A stretch of DNA of 53,382 bases from Argonema antarcticum A004/B2. Lineage in GTDB: Bacteria; Cyanobacteriota; Cyanobacteriia; Cyanobacteriales; Aerosakkonemataceae. The stretch spans positions 1 to 53,382 of the forward strand of contig NZ_JAIQZN010000049.1 of the NCBI RefSeq assembly GCF_023333585.1, given 5' to 3'. A program made the position numbers and the translations under genes. The notes beneath the pieces are model-generated. The model was not told where the DNA came from. It was given only the letters and a program-made list of their open reading frames with translations, and searched no databases. Of this stretch, positions 8,088 to 16,069 are shown piece after piece; position 1 is the first letter of the stretch; every line of letters starts with the position of its first letter.

Positions 8088-8705
8088 ATGGTAGTTACTC
8101 CTGAATCTAAATACATGAGTTCCCAAGAATATCTAGATTGGGAAGAACAACAACCTATTAAATACGAATATATCAACGGCGAAGTGTTTGCCATGACTGG
8201 GGGAACGCTTCCCCATAATTCGATCGCCCTTAATTTAGCTTCAGCGCTAAAATCTCACGTCAGGGGTAACGGGTGTAAAGTATTTATGGCAGATGCCAAA
8301 CTGGGTGTATCTGAAAAAGGCCCATTTCACTATCCTGATGTCACAGTAACTTGTGACGAACGAGACAAAAACGCCCGCAAAGTTATTTATCATCCCTGTC
8401 TAATTGTCGAGGTTCTTTCTCCTAGTACGGAAAGTTTCGATTCTCCTACGGAGACGCTACTCGAACGTGGTAAGAAATTCCAACAATATCGTCGCATTTC
8501 CACTCTCAGAGAATATGTTTTAATCAGTGCAGAACAGATAAATGTTGAAGTTTTTAGATTAAACGATCGAGGAATTTGGGAACTTTATACTTATATGGAA
8601 GGAGAGGAAGTTTATTTAAGTAGTGTTGATTTTCGGTGTGCGCTCGAACTTTTGTATGAGGATGTCGTGCTAGAATCTGACGAAGAAGAAACAGTAGGTA
8701 TGTAG
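8088..8705 (+). CDS. Uma2 family restriction-endonuclease-like protein
   Basis: This 205-aa protein belongs to the Uma2 (DUF820) family, PD-(D/E)xK-fold proteins that are strongly expanded in cyanobacteria and have no settled function. Visible motifs are YLDWEEQQPIKYEYINGEVFAM at the start, P83-D84-V, E108 in LIVEVLSPSTE, and the KFQQYR segment. A strong AAGGAGG site lies 7-8 bases before ATG 8088. Eight residues (119-126, SPTETLLE) separate FD from RGKKFQQYR, where relatives usually read straight through (D-RGxKF). They are encoded by a palindromic repeat insertion, described separately. The frame is intact, so a product can be made, but the insertion lies just after the active-site strand and may disturb it. 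Confidence 0.9.
   Translation: MVVTPESKYMSSQEYLDWEEQQPIKYEYINGEVFAMTGGTLPHNSIALNLASALKSHVRGNGCKVFMADAKLGVSEKGPFHYPDVTVTCDERDKNARKVIYHPCLIVEVLSPSTESFDSPTETLLERGKKFQQYRRISTLREYVLISAEQINVEVFRLNDRGIWELYTYMEGEEVYLSSVDFRCALELLYEDVVLESDEEETVGM
8442..8465. repeat. 24-bp palindromic repeat inserted in frame in the Uma2 gene
   Basis: The insertion TCTCCTACGGAGACGCTACT (+CGAA) has TCTCC/GGAGA arms. It resembles iterated short palindromic sequences dispersed in cyanobacterial genomes. It adds eight codons exactly, keeping the frame. The boundary is inferred from the usual Uma2 sequence around this point. Confidence 0.6.
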
Positions 8706-8714
8706 TTAGGTAAG

Positions 8715-8732
8715 TTGTTGCGCTTTAGCGCT
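8715..8732. repeat. Short palindromic repeat copy
   Basis: TTGTTGCGCTTTAGCGCT matches the right arm of the hairpin at 3595-3637 in reverse complement. It follows the Uma2 stop codon and is followed by GGGGTTTTT, so it could weakly end transcription. The rest of 8706-8882 contains no gene that I can support. Confidence 0.5.
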
Positions 8733-8882
8733 ATGGGGTTTTTGGTTGTACTAGCGATCGCTATTTTCAAGAACATCATTTTTATGGAAAAATCTGGGTA
8801 TTCGTGCTACGAATCTCCCTACTGATTCAGATAGGTGGCGAAATTGGGTAAAATATTTGTAAATCCCTAGATATTTACTAAA

Positions 8883-10007
8883 ATGGCTGACCAAGAATTT
8901 GATGTGGCGTCTTTGGTTTCCCGCATTGAACAACTGGAAGAACAACAAAAGGTTGTCAAGCAATATGTTCAAAAACTGAAACGCCAGCTAGATGATTTGA
9001 CAGAACAGTTTAATAATCGCCCTGAATTGCAGCAGTTGGAAGGTTTGCGGCGGAAGATTTTGAAGTTGCAACAGCAACGGGATGGGGGTGTTGGTGCAAG
9101 CGGCGACTCCCATATTACTCAATCTTCTAAGTCATCGGTAACTAAGGAGGCGGTTGATACTAATGATGAATTGGAAAAAATTAATTGGGAACTGGAAAAA
9201 ATTGACCGTAAACTGCGGGAAGAACATCTAAAGCAGTCACCGCCTTCACAGGCTAACTTATCTGTGACACCTTCGACTCGTACTGAGGCTGTGGATATTC
9301 AGCCTACAAGTCAACAGGCTGTTGTCAGTTCTGTAAATAACGATAATATCGCACCTGTTCAAGATGACAATATTGGTGATTCTACTGAGGAAAATCAGGA
9401 ACCTGTTGTTAGTGCTGAGGAATTTTTGAAGCGATATGAGGAGGAAGAAAGAGATTTTACTGGGATTAATTTGGCTGGAGTTGATTTGAGTGGGAAATCT
9501 TTTAAAGAGGTTAACTTAAATGGGGCAAACTTGCAACGAGTAAATTTGAGTAGCACAGACCTAACTAATGCTTATTTGATTGAAGTTAACTTTAGTGGTG
9601 CTAATCTTAGCAAAGCAAATTTGCACAGTGCAAATTTATTTGATGCGAATCTAAGTGAAGCAATCTTGAGGGAGACACAGTTGTATTATGCTAACTTAAC
9701 TGGGGCTAACTTATGTGGAGCAAACCTAAGCGGCGCTAACTTAACTGGATTAAGTTTAATTCAGCTTAACTTTCAGAGCGCAAATTTAAGCGGACAAAAT
9801 TTGAGTGGTCTTAATCTTTCTGGGGCTAGTCTATATGCAGCTAACTTGAGTGGTGCAGATTTAACTTCAGCAGATTTTCGTGGAGCAAACTTGAGAGAAG
9901 CAAACCTAGAAAAAGCTAACTTAAAAGATGCAAAACTGACTGGCGCAAACTTACAAAATGCAAAGTTGACTGGCGCTATTATGCCTGATGGCACAACTCA
10001 AAAGTAG
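8883..10007 (+). CDS. Coiled-coil pentapeptide-repeat protein
   Basis: This 374-aa protein has three parts. Residues 8-67 form a predicted coiled coil (IEQLEEQQKVVKQYVQKLKR and following), with a second charged helix at 94-117. Residues 118-176 are a low-complexity Ser/Thr/Gln-rich linker. From about residue 193 to the end it has A(N/D)LSx pentapeptide repeats, preceded by the cap EEFLKRYEEEERDFTGINL (179-197). The cap and the terminal A-x-MPDG ending match the protein at 1085-2077. The coiled coil suggests that it oligomerises or binds a partner through its N-terminus and displays a beta-helix. There is no signal peptide. Function is unknown. Confidence 0.92.
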   Translation: MADQEFDVASLVSRIEQLEEQQKVVKQYVQKLKRQLDDLTEQFNNRPELQQLEGLRRKILKLQQQRDGGVGASGDSHITQSSKSSVTKEAVDTNDELEKINWELEKIDRKLREEHLKQSPPSQANLSVTPSTRTEAVDIQPTSQQAVVSSVNNDNIAPVQDDNIGDSTEENQEPVVSAEEFLKRYEEEERDFTGINLAGVDLSGKSFKEVNLNGANLQRVNLSSTDLTNAYLIEVNFSGANLSKANLHSANLFDANLSEAILRETQLYYANLTGANLCGANLSGANLTGLSLIQLNFQSANLSGQNLSGLNLSGASLYAANLSGADLTSADFRGANLREANLEKANLKDAKLTGANLQNAKLTGAIMPDGTTQK

Positions 10008-10045
10008 AGTATTATTCTGCTAATTGTTGCTATTGTAGCAAATTG

Positions 10046-10553
10046 GGTTCTTCCGTACTTAGTGTGCTAAAATGTTATGAAAATGCCATAAGAGTAAAGC
10101 TCGTATTTCAAAATTATTAAAATTTCTAAATCCAAATCCACAACGTTTTAACAATTTTAATTTATTATTAATTCCTTCTACTATCCCGTTCGTTGTCCTT
10201 TTTTCAAAATACCCTAATACCTCTGGGAACCATCGCTTAATTGTTGCTACACTATTTCGATAATATGGTTCGGCTTTCTTTAACCAGTCAATTAGTCCTA
10301 ATGTCCCTTCTCCCAGAGATTTACTATTTTATTTTGATGAAGACGATGAGAAGTCTGACCACAACGGGGACAATTGGCTGTTTTTTTCTCTACTCTTACC
10401 GATCATATTAATATTTCTTCTGTTTCTTTGCTCTCTTCTACCATGACACCAGGTAAATTTAGTAATTTTGTCATTATTCTTTTCATAATTGATTCTAAAT
10501 GTCCTATTGTTCGGCGCTATTATAACATTTTAGCACACTAAGTACGAAAGACC
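10046..10553 (-). mobile_element. Internally deleted ISL3-type insertion sequence
   Basis: Inverted repeats bound the element: GGTTCTTCCGTACTTAGTGT... from 10046 and ...ACACTAAGTACG up to about 10546-10553 on the right. They share about 25 identical bases (GTACTTAGTGTGC onward). The transposase between them, on the minus strand, keeps only its two ends. The outermost right bases (GAAAGACC) read equally well as part of a lost oxidoreductase gene, so the right terminus is probably fused to host DNA and slightly truncated. A second remnant with the same end sequence lies at 43960-44105. Confidence 0.85.
10059..10486 (-). pseudogene. ISL3 family transposase, internally deleted
   Basis: Reading leftward from ATG 10486, the frame gives MKRIMTKLLNLPGVMVEES, then an in-frame stop just before SVRVEKKTANCPRCG and SHRLHQN, the N-terminal zinc-binding region of ISL3 transposases. 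The central DDE catalytic region is missing. The sequence resumes with GLIDWLKKAEPYY, IKRWFPEVLGYFEKR, TTNGIVEGINNKLKLLKRC and RALLLWHFHNILAH, the usual ISL3 C-terminus. The stop codon (10059-10061) lies inside the terminal inverted repeat. The gene cannot encode an active transposase because of both the stop and the deletion. Confidence 0.88.
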
Positions 10554-10670
10554 AACTATTCCACCGCCGATAATCGCAAAATTATACATGAGTATTTCCT
10601 CACTTATAACTCACTTGTGAAACTACTCAACAATATCATAAAATCCAAATTCTTCTCGAATTGATTTGGT
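10546..10670. repeat. Direct repeat, left copy (GT tail / oxidoreductase start)
   Basis: This stretch is about 90% identical to 16976-17105. On the minus strand it holds the end of a glycosyltransferase gene (TKSIREEFGFYD, then frameshifted by a 5-base deletion) and the first 11 or so codons of an FAD oxidoreductase gene (MYNFAIIGGGIVGLS). It ends abruptly at the ISL3 terminus on the left. Together with the right copy it brackets the six-gene sugar cassette. Bases 10671-10788 beyond it show no gene. Confidence 0.85.
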
Positions 10671-10788
10671 AAGTGCAATTATGTCTGGGGAGAAAATCAA
10701 AACTAAGGGAGTAGTTATTTATTTTTAGCTCAGTTTGCTTTATTCTGCCACAATTTTTCAGTCACACAGCCCGCCTGGGATTAAAATC

Positions 10789-11697
10789 CTATGACAATAT
10801 TTTTGGATCGAGCAGGTCGAGAATTTCGCTGTTTGGATCGAATCTTCTAGCAAAATAAAAATTACCGTTAGTCATGTTTGGGTAATCTTCTATCGTCATA
10901 ATTTTATAGTGACCAGTTTGGCGATCGCCTATCACTACATAACGCATATCATTATCGCATAAATTGAATGATTTGTTGTTAGCTAATACAGTTGCTATTA
11001 TAGATTCTTCTGGCGCAATTGTTCTTTTGTAATAATTAACTAACTTGGGATTATTTCTCAGAAACTCTTTCAAATATTTAAGGCATTTGCGGGAAATGCT
11101 ACACCAAGTAACATTTCCGTAACATACAAAATTATCATTAAAAGGAATAGAAAATGACTTTACTCCTACCCGCATTCCAAAAGTAGTGAAAATATGAATT
11201 ATTGATTGGATTTGGTTGATTCGGGAAATTTTTTTTACTACCGGATGCAGCCATTTTGGGATATAAAAGTAGTATTGGTAGTAGAATCGGGTATAGCCTC
11301 TATTTTGGGGATGCCAAGGGCCAGTTTTCCAGTGTTGAATAAAAGCATCATATTCGGTGTTACTCAGAAATTCCTCAAATTTAGATAAAGGTTGAGTCGG
11401 ATAATCTTGTCCTGAGAGATAAACTAACCAGTCGAAGTCGGAACTATGTTCAAACAACCAGTCTAGCGCCTCTAGATAAACCTCAAAGAAAGAATACTCA
11501 CTTCTGATTGGTGGTTTATTTCTTTTAATCAAATCTACTCCTGATAAGTCGCTCAAAGGGGCTATATCTAAATAAGAAGTGCTAAAATCATGGCTGATCA
11601 GCACCTGGCAATTAGGGCTAGATATTTTGATAATTCTAGCCAGTCTACAGACTTGTTCTGGGTTATTATGGCTTTGAATTAAGTAGCATACTTTCAT
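10789..11697 (-). CDS. Core-2/I-branching (GT14) family glycosyltransferase
   Basis: This 302-aa protein has the hallmarks of the GT14 family, in which beta-1,6-N-acetylglucosaminyltransferases add branches: KVCYLIQSHNNPEQVCRLAR at the N-terminus, WLVYLSGQDYPTQPLSKFEEF in the middle, and APEESIIATVL near the C-terminus. I start it at ATG 11697 because that begins the conserved strand; an upstream start would overlap the preceding gene and add 23 non-conserved residues. It lacks a membrane anchor. It is the last gene of the CDP-sugar cassette, 13 bases after the methyltransferase gene, so it probably transfers a cassette-made sugar or builds the acceptor glycan. The real donor is unknown. Confidence 0.85.
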   Translation of the reverse strand: MKVCYLIQSHNNPEQVCRLARIIKISSPNCQVLISHDFSTSYLDIAPLSDLSGVDLIKRNKPPIRSEYSFFEVYLEALDWLFEHSSDFDWLVYLSGQDYPTQPLSKFEEFLSNTEYDAFIQHWKTGPWHPQNRGYTRFYYQYYFYIPKWLHPVVKKISRINQIQSIIHIFTTFGMRVGVKSFSIPFNDNFVCYGNVTWCSISRKCLKYLKEFLRNNPKLVNYYKRTIAPEESIIATVLANNKSFNLCDNDMRYVVIGDRQTGHYKIMTIEDYPNMTNGNFYFARRFDPNSEILDLLDPKILS

Positions 11698-11710
11698 AAA
11701 TTTTTTACCT

Positions 11711-12952
11711 TCAGGGATAAACTTTTGCTTCTGGAATTGGCACGATAAACTTTCCTTCCCATTCACGAATTTTTGCCATCTGTTCCATCACTTCATCTTT
11801 CAGATTCCAAGCCAGAATTAATAAGTAATCTGGCTTGGTTTCAAAGATTTTATCTGGGGAGAAAATTGGGATATGAGTTCCGGGTAGAAAGAGTCCCTGT
11901 TTGTGGGGATTGCGATCTACCACGTAATCGATAAAATCTGTACGAATACCGCAATAATTGAGCAGGATATTGCCTTTGGATGGCGCACCGTAGGCGGCGA
12001 TCACTTTTCCTGCTGCTTTAGCTTCAATCAGAAAACTCAACAGTTTGCGCTTAGTTTCTTTAATTTTTTCGCCAAAGTTTAGATAAGTTTCTATTTGATC
12101 TAATCCAGCTTGAATTTCTTTTTGTTTTAACTGATTGATGCGATCGCTGACAATTTGATTTGTCGCATTTTCATGCTTGCCGTAAATGCGGATAGAACCT
12201 CCATGAGTCGGAATTTCCTCTACATCAAATAGCGTTAAGCCGTGAGTAGCAAATATTTTTTCAACAGTTAACAAAGACAAATAAGAAAAATGTTCTTCGT
12301 GAATTGTATCAAATTGATTTTGTTCTACAATCTGCAATAAATGGGGAAATTCCATTGTCAAAATACCGGACGCTTTTAAAACAAGCTTCATCCCAGCCAC
12401 AAAATCATTTAAATCCGGTACATGAGCTAAGACATTATTTCCTAATAAAAGATCGGCTTGTTTACCTTGAGAAACCACTTCTTTAGCCGTTTCCACGCCA
12501 AAAAATCTGACAATAACAGGAATGCCTTTTTCTTGTGCTATTTTGGCTACATTACCAGCAGGTTCTACTCCTAAAACAGGAATTTGTTTTTCCTGAAAAT
12601 ATTGGAGCATATAACCATCATTACTGGCAATTTCCACAACTTGACTATTTTGGTTAAGCCCCAATTTTTCGACAATCATATCGCTATAAGCTTTGGCGTG
12701 TTTTAGCCAACTATCCGAATAAGAAGAAAAGTAAGGGTAGTTACCATCACCAAACATATATTCTGGCGACTCGATTTCTTCTAGTTGCACCAAAAAACAT
12801 TTTTCGCAAACATTAGCACGAATTGGATAAAATTTTTCGACACGATTAAGCTGATCTTGACTTAAATAGTCATTTGCTATCGGTGACATTCCTAAATCAG
12901 CAAAATTGTGTTGAATGAGGTTGTTACAGAAACCACAGCGAGAGCTTTTCAT
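11711..12952 (-). CDS. SAM-dependent sugar C-methyltransferase family protein
   Basis: This 413-aa protein has the three-part layout of NDP-sugar C-methyltransferases (NovU/TylCIII/TcaB9-like). An N-terminal zinc site has C6-x2-C9 and C49-x2-C52. A SAM-binding domain has VVEIASNDGYML (105-116) and LLLGNNVLAHVPDL. A C-terminal domain includes YGAPSKGNILLNYCG. The conserved HEEHFSYLS segment, which supplies catalytic residues in characterised members, is present. These enzymes C-methylate 4-keto-6-deoxy NDP-sugars at C3. In this cassette the expected substrate is a CDP-4-keto-6-deoxyhexose, which would give a branched-chain sugar. Substrate and position are inferred. It lies between the SAF-domain oxidoreductase and the GT14 gene. 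Confidence 0.88.
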   Translation of the reverse strand: MKSSRCGFCNNLIQHNFADLGMSPIANDYLSQDQLNRVEKFYPIRANVCEKCFLVQLEEIESPEYMFGDGNYPYFSSYSDSWLKHAKAYSDMIVEKLGLNQNSQVVEIASNDGYMLQYFQEKQIPVLGVEPAGNVAKIAQEKGIPVIVRFFGVETAKEVVSQGKQADLLLGNNVLAHVPDLNDFVAGMKLVLKASGILTMEFPHLLQIVEQNQFDTIHEEHFSYLSLLTVEKIFATHGLTLFDVEEIPTHGGSIRIYGKHENATNQIVSDRINQLKQKEIQAGLDQIETYLNFGEKIKETKRKLLSFLIEAKAAGKVIAAYGAPSKGNILLNYCGIRTDFIDYVVDRNPHKQGLFLPGTHIPIFSPDKIFETKPDYLLILAWNLKDEVMEQMAKIREWEGKFIVPIPEAKVYP

Positions 12953-13015
12953 GGTAAGATATATCCTTAGTTTGTCCGTGATATTTTTGCTGAACTTAAC
13001 GTTTTTATTATTTAA

Positions 13016-14317
13016 CTAACACTTTTTGGCAGGAGCAAAATAATTATTCTGTTCTGAGCGCAGTTGATGGGAAAGTATCCCTGACGGCAATTCTACATCA
13101 TTGTAAGTTAATACTTGGTCTTTAGCAATATCTCTCTTGAGGCGACAACCCTCAACTAGACCCATTGGTAGTAGATTTTCTTCTATTACAATAGAAGAAT
13201 TTTCGCACTGACCGTAAGCCATATAACCGCCGATGCCGTCCAAAGTTTCTCCTATTTTTAGATTAATTTTAGCGGTTGCAACCACATCTACGATCGGACC
13301 ACCCAAAGGTGCTAATATGACATCTTGAAACAACACAACTCTAGCTACTGATATTGGTACTTCAAAGTAGCAAAGATGGTAAGGGATGTAGAAGCTGTAT
13401 AGGGGGCCTTCACCCAATTTATAAAGATTGAGATAATGACGATGTTTGGGGTCGTCGTTGGTAGCAAATATAAAGACACCGGGACTTGGTTTTGCACCTA
13501 AAACGTAGTCTACAATGCCACCCCATTCTTTTAGTTGGTCAACGTCATACATATTAGTCATTTCATCAACATGACCGGAGTATTCGTATCCCAACATCCC
13601 GCGTTTTGCTACTCTCATGCCTGTGCCGTTAGCAACGATCGCTTGCTCAAAAGATATCTTAGTACCATCAGCAAAACTTGTCACCATCTGCGGCGTTTGA
13701 TCCCAGCGTTTGGCGAAAGCTTCCTGGGTAGTGGGGTTGCGATAATGGTCTTGTAGTCCTTTGATATTTCCGCATAAAAGAGGGTTTAAACCGATACTTT
13801 TAACGAACCGATAAAGGTTCATTTGTACCCCTGGTTGATCGCCATCACAGGCAGTGATAATGACTCCTGCGCGATCGGCATAAACTTTCAAAATAGGGCC
13901 GATCGTGCTATCTAATTCGGCATTCATCAGAATGATATGTTTGCGATAAGATATCGCTTCCATCACCACTTTAGCAGCAAATTCGATCGTACCAGTCACT
14001 TCAATTAAAGCATCGATGCCTTCTGCTTGGCACAATAACATGGCATTGTCAGTTATAGTATATTTCCCGTTAGCGATCGCATCTTCTAAATTGGCAAGGG
14101 TATTAACAACTGTAACCTCTTCAACTCCCGCTTCATTATAAGCTCGTTTTGCTTTATCCAAGTGTCGGTTAAAGATAGCTACCAGATTCATTCCCGGCAC
14201 TGAATTGATAATTTGATTGGCAATTCCTCGCCCCATAGCTCCAGCACCAATCATTGCTACTTTGATGGGGTTTCCTGCTTCTGCGCGTGCTTGCAGTGCT
14301 CGATCGACAATGATCAT
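13016..14317 (-). CDS. NAD(P)-binding oxidoreductase with SAF domain
   Basis: This 433-aa protein has a Rossmann domain with GAGAMGRG (24-31) and a homoserine-dehydrogenase-like middle section, and it ends in an SAF-type domain (about 365-420; LVEGCRLKRDIAKDQVLTYND). I start it at ATG 14317, where AGGAGG lies 6 bases upstream and the ATG overlaps the epimerase stop as ATGA; a further upstream start lacks this support. The overlap implies translational coupling with the epimerase. Homologues recur in sugar-biosynthesis clusters. A role in the reduction, or in aldehyde or keto chemistry, of the CDP-sugar or a side-chain precursor is likely but not demonstrated. SAF domains are otherwise found in sialic-acid synthases and altronate dehydratases. 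Confidence 0.82.
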   Translation of the reverse strand: MIIVDRALQARAEAGNPIKVAMIGAGAMGRGIANQIINSVPGMNLVAIFNRHLDKAKRAYNEAGVEEVTVVNTLANLEDAIANGKYTITDNAMLLCQAEGIDALIEVTGTIEFAAKVVMEAISYRKHIILMNAELDSTIGPILKVYADRAGVIITACDGDQPGVQMNLYRFVKSIGLNPLLCGNIKGLQDHYRNPTTQEAFAKRWDQTPQMVTSFADGTKISFEQAIVANGTGMRVAKRGMLGYEYSGHVDEMTNMYDVDQLKEWGGIVDYVLGAKPSPGVFIFATNDDPKHRHYLNLYKLGEGPLYSFYIPYHLCYFEVPISVARVVLFQDVILAPLGGPIVDVVATAKINLKIGETLDGIGGYMAYGQCENSSIVIEENLLPMGLVEGCRLKRDIAKDQVLTYNDVELPSGILSHQLRSEQNNYFAPAKKC

Positions 14318-14865
14318 TTTTCTCCTCCTATAAGAACCGATTCCAACAATGGCCAACTCGCATCTTTTGACGAAATTTCACTCACCGATAGCGGCCAATT
14401 TATATTAATAACTAGATCGTCATAACGCAGACCTCGTTCGTACCCAGGAGTATAAAACTCACTTACTTGATAGATTGCCTCAGATCCATCTGTCAAAGCT
14501 TGGTAGCCATTGGCAAACATTTCCGGCACGTACAAAGCACGGTGGTTTTCATCTGTTAATTCTACACCAATATGAGATAGATAGGTAGGCGATTCAGGAC
14601 GCATATCTACAATTACTTCATAAATAGCGCCTTTCGTACAGCGAATCAATTTTGCTTCTGTTACCGGAGCAATTTGATAGTGTAACCCTCGCAGCGTACC
14701 TTTTTTGGGGTTAAAAGATAAGTTTGTTTGGGCAACAGGTGGTTTCAATCCTCGCTCTTCAAATTCCTTCGCGCAAAATATCCGCGCAAAAAAGCCTCGC
14801 TGATCGGATATCTTTTCGATCTCGACTAAGAAAGCTCCTTTCAACTGTGTTTCTGTAAATTGCAT
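14314..14865 (-). CDS. dTDP-4-dehydrorhamnose 3,5-epimerase (RfbC) family protein
   Basis: This 183-aa cupin-fold epimerase has the RfbC hallmarks: G-FFARIFCAKEFEERGL, QTNLSFNPKKGTLRGLHYQ with the catalytic His in RGLHYQ, and VDMRPESPTY. YVPEMFANGYQAL replaces the usual P-x-GFAHGF. The enzyme epimerises C3 and/or C5 of 4-keto-6-deoxy NDP-sugars. Because the cassette makes a CDP-sugar, its substrate is probably CDP-4-keto-6-deoxyglucose or the methylated product, not dTDP-sugar. Length is normal for the family. It lies 35 bases after the dehydratase and overlaps the next gene by 4 bases. Confidence 0.9.
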   Translation of the reverse strand: MQFTETQLKGAFLVEIEKISDQRGFFARIFCAKEFEERGLKPPVAQTNLSFNPKKGTLRGLHYQIAPVTEAKLIRCTKGAIYEVIVDMRPESPTYLSHIGVELTDENHRALYVPEMFANGYQALTDGSEAIYQVSEFYTPGYERGLRYDDLVININWPLSVSEISSKDASWPLLESVLIGGEK

Positions 14866-14900
14866 AATTTAATTCACTGATAAAGCAGGCGGAGGAGTTA

Positions 14901-15995
14901 TTAACGAGCGAGGTAAATTGACTTTTCTTCTAGGCTTTGGTAGCGCTTAATTTGGTCTTCCACAAGCTCTCGAATATTCTGCTCCTTTAGATAGCTTTGG
15001 TAAAATTCTACTATCCATTCGAGAGTTTGATCCAAGGATAATGCTGGTTGCCAGCCTAATTTAGCTTTTGCTTTCGAGCAATCAAGTTTCAGATAATTGT
15101 CTTCGTGGGGATGATGCGCTGCATCTAATTCCCAAATAGCTCCATCTCCCCATAATTTTGTTAACTTCTCTACAATCCAAGCAACAGGTTTGGCATCTTC
15201 TTCGTTAGGGCCAAAGTTCCAAGCTTCAGCGTACTCTGGCCCATATTTCCACAAATGTTCGGCCACGCATAAATAACCGCTCAAAGGTTGTAAAACGTGC
15301 TGCCAAGGACGAGTAGCATGGGGGTTGCGAATTAGGAGTGATTGCCCCATCATAAATGACCGCATGATATCCGGTATTAACCGATCTGCCGCCCAGTCAC
15401 CGCCACCGATGACATTACCTGCTCTGACACTTGCTAATGCTACCCTATGGCGATCGTAATCAGCCGCAGAAAAATAAGAATCTCGATAGGCAGCAATTAC
15501 TATTTCTGCACAAGCTTTGCTGCTGGAATAGGGATCTCTACCTCCCAATGTTTCATTTTCTCGATATCCCCAAACCCATTCTTTATTTTGATAGCATTTA
15601 TCGCTGGTGATCATCACCACTGTTCGGACGCTTGGAGTATGGCGAACTGCTTCCAAAACGTTTACTGTTCCGATGATATTTGTTGTGTAAGTCTCAACTG
15701 GATGCTGATAGGAATAACGCACCAACGGTTGTGCCGCTAGATGAAAAACAATCTCTGGCTGATGTTCTTCCATCACAGTTTTGAGATTTTCCAAATCGCG
15801 AATATCTCCGACGATAGAAACCATTCCTTGCTCAACATTTGCCAGTTCAAACAAACTGGGTTCTGTCGGTGCTGGCAAGGCATATCCAATCGTTATTGCT
15901 CCCAAGCTTTGCAACCACAGTGATAGCCAACTACCTTTAAAGCCGGTATAACCAGTAATCAAAACTTTTTGGTTCTTCCAAAATGTATAATCCAT
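14901..15995 (-). CDS. rfbG: CDP-glucose 4,6-dehydratase
   Basis: This 364-aa extended SDR enzyme converts CDP-glucose to CDP-4-keto-6-deoxyglucose. The NAD-binding motif is TGYTGFKG (14-21). The dehydratase substrate motif TSDKCY (130-135) and the catalytic Y156-SSS-K160 are present, together with HLAAQPLVRYSY and RAGNVIGGGDW typical of RfbG. Length and start are as in characterised members, with an AGGTGG site 5-6 bases upstream of the ATG. The gene sits directly after the cytidylyltransferase, the standard order for entry into CDP-deoxysugar pathways. Confidence 0.95.
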   Translation of the reverse strand: MDYTFWKNQKVLITGYTGFKGSWLSLWLQSLGAITIGYALPAPTEPSLFELANVEQGMVSIVGDIRDLENLKTVMEEHQPEIVFHLAAQPLVRYSYQHPVETYTTNIIGTVNVLEAVRHTPSVRTVVMITSDKCYQNKEWVWGYRENETLGGRDPYSSSKACAEIVIAAYRDSYFSAADYDRHRVALASVRAGNVIGGGDWAADRLIPDIMRSFMMGQSLLIRNPHATRPWQHVLQPLSGYLCVAEHLWKYGPEYAEAWNFGPNEEDAKPVAWIVEKLTKLWGDGAIWELDAAHHPHEDNYLKLDCSKAKAKLGWQPALSLDQTLEWIVEFYQSYLKEQNIRELVEDQIKRYQSLEEKSIYLAR

Positions 15996-16069
15996 TAATC
16001 CACCTGTTTATCACTACAAAATTTATCCCCAGCTAACTCTTGGCTAAAAAATATTTGAAATTGATTTTT

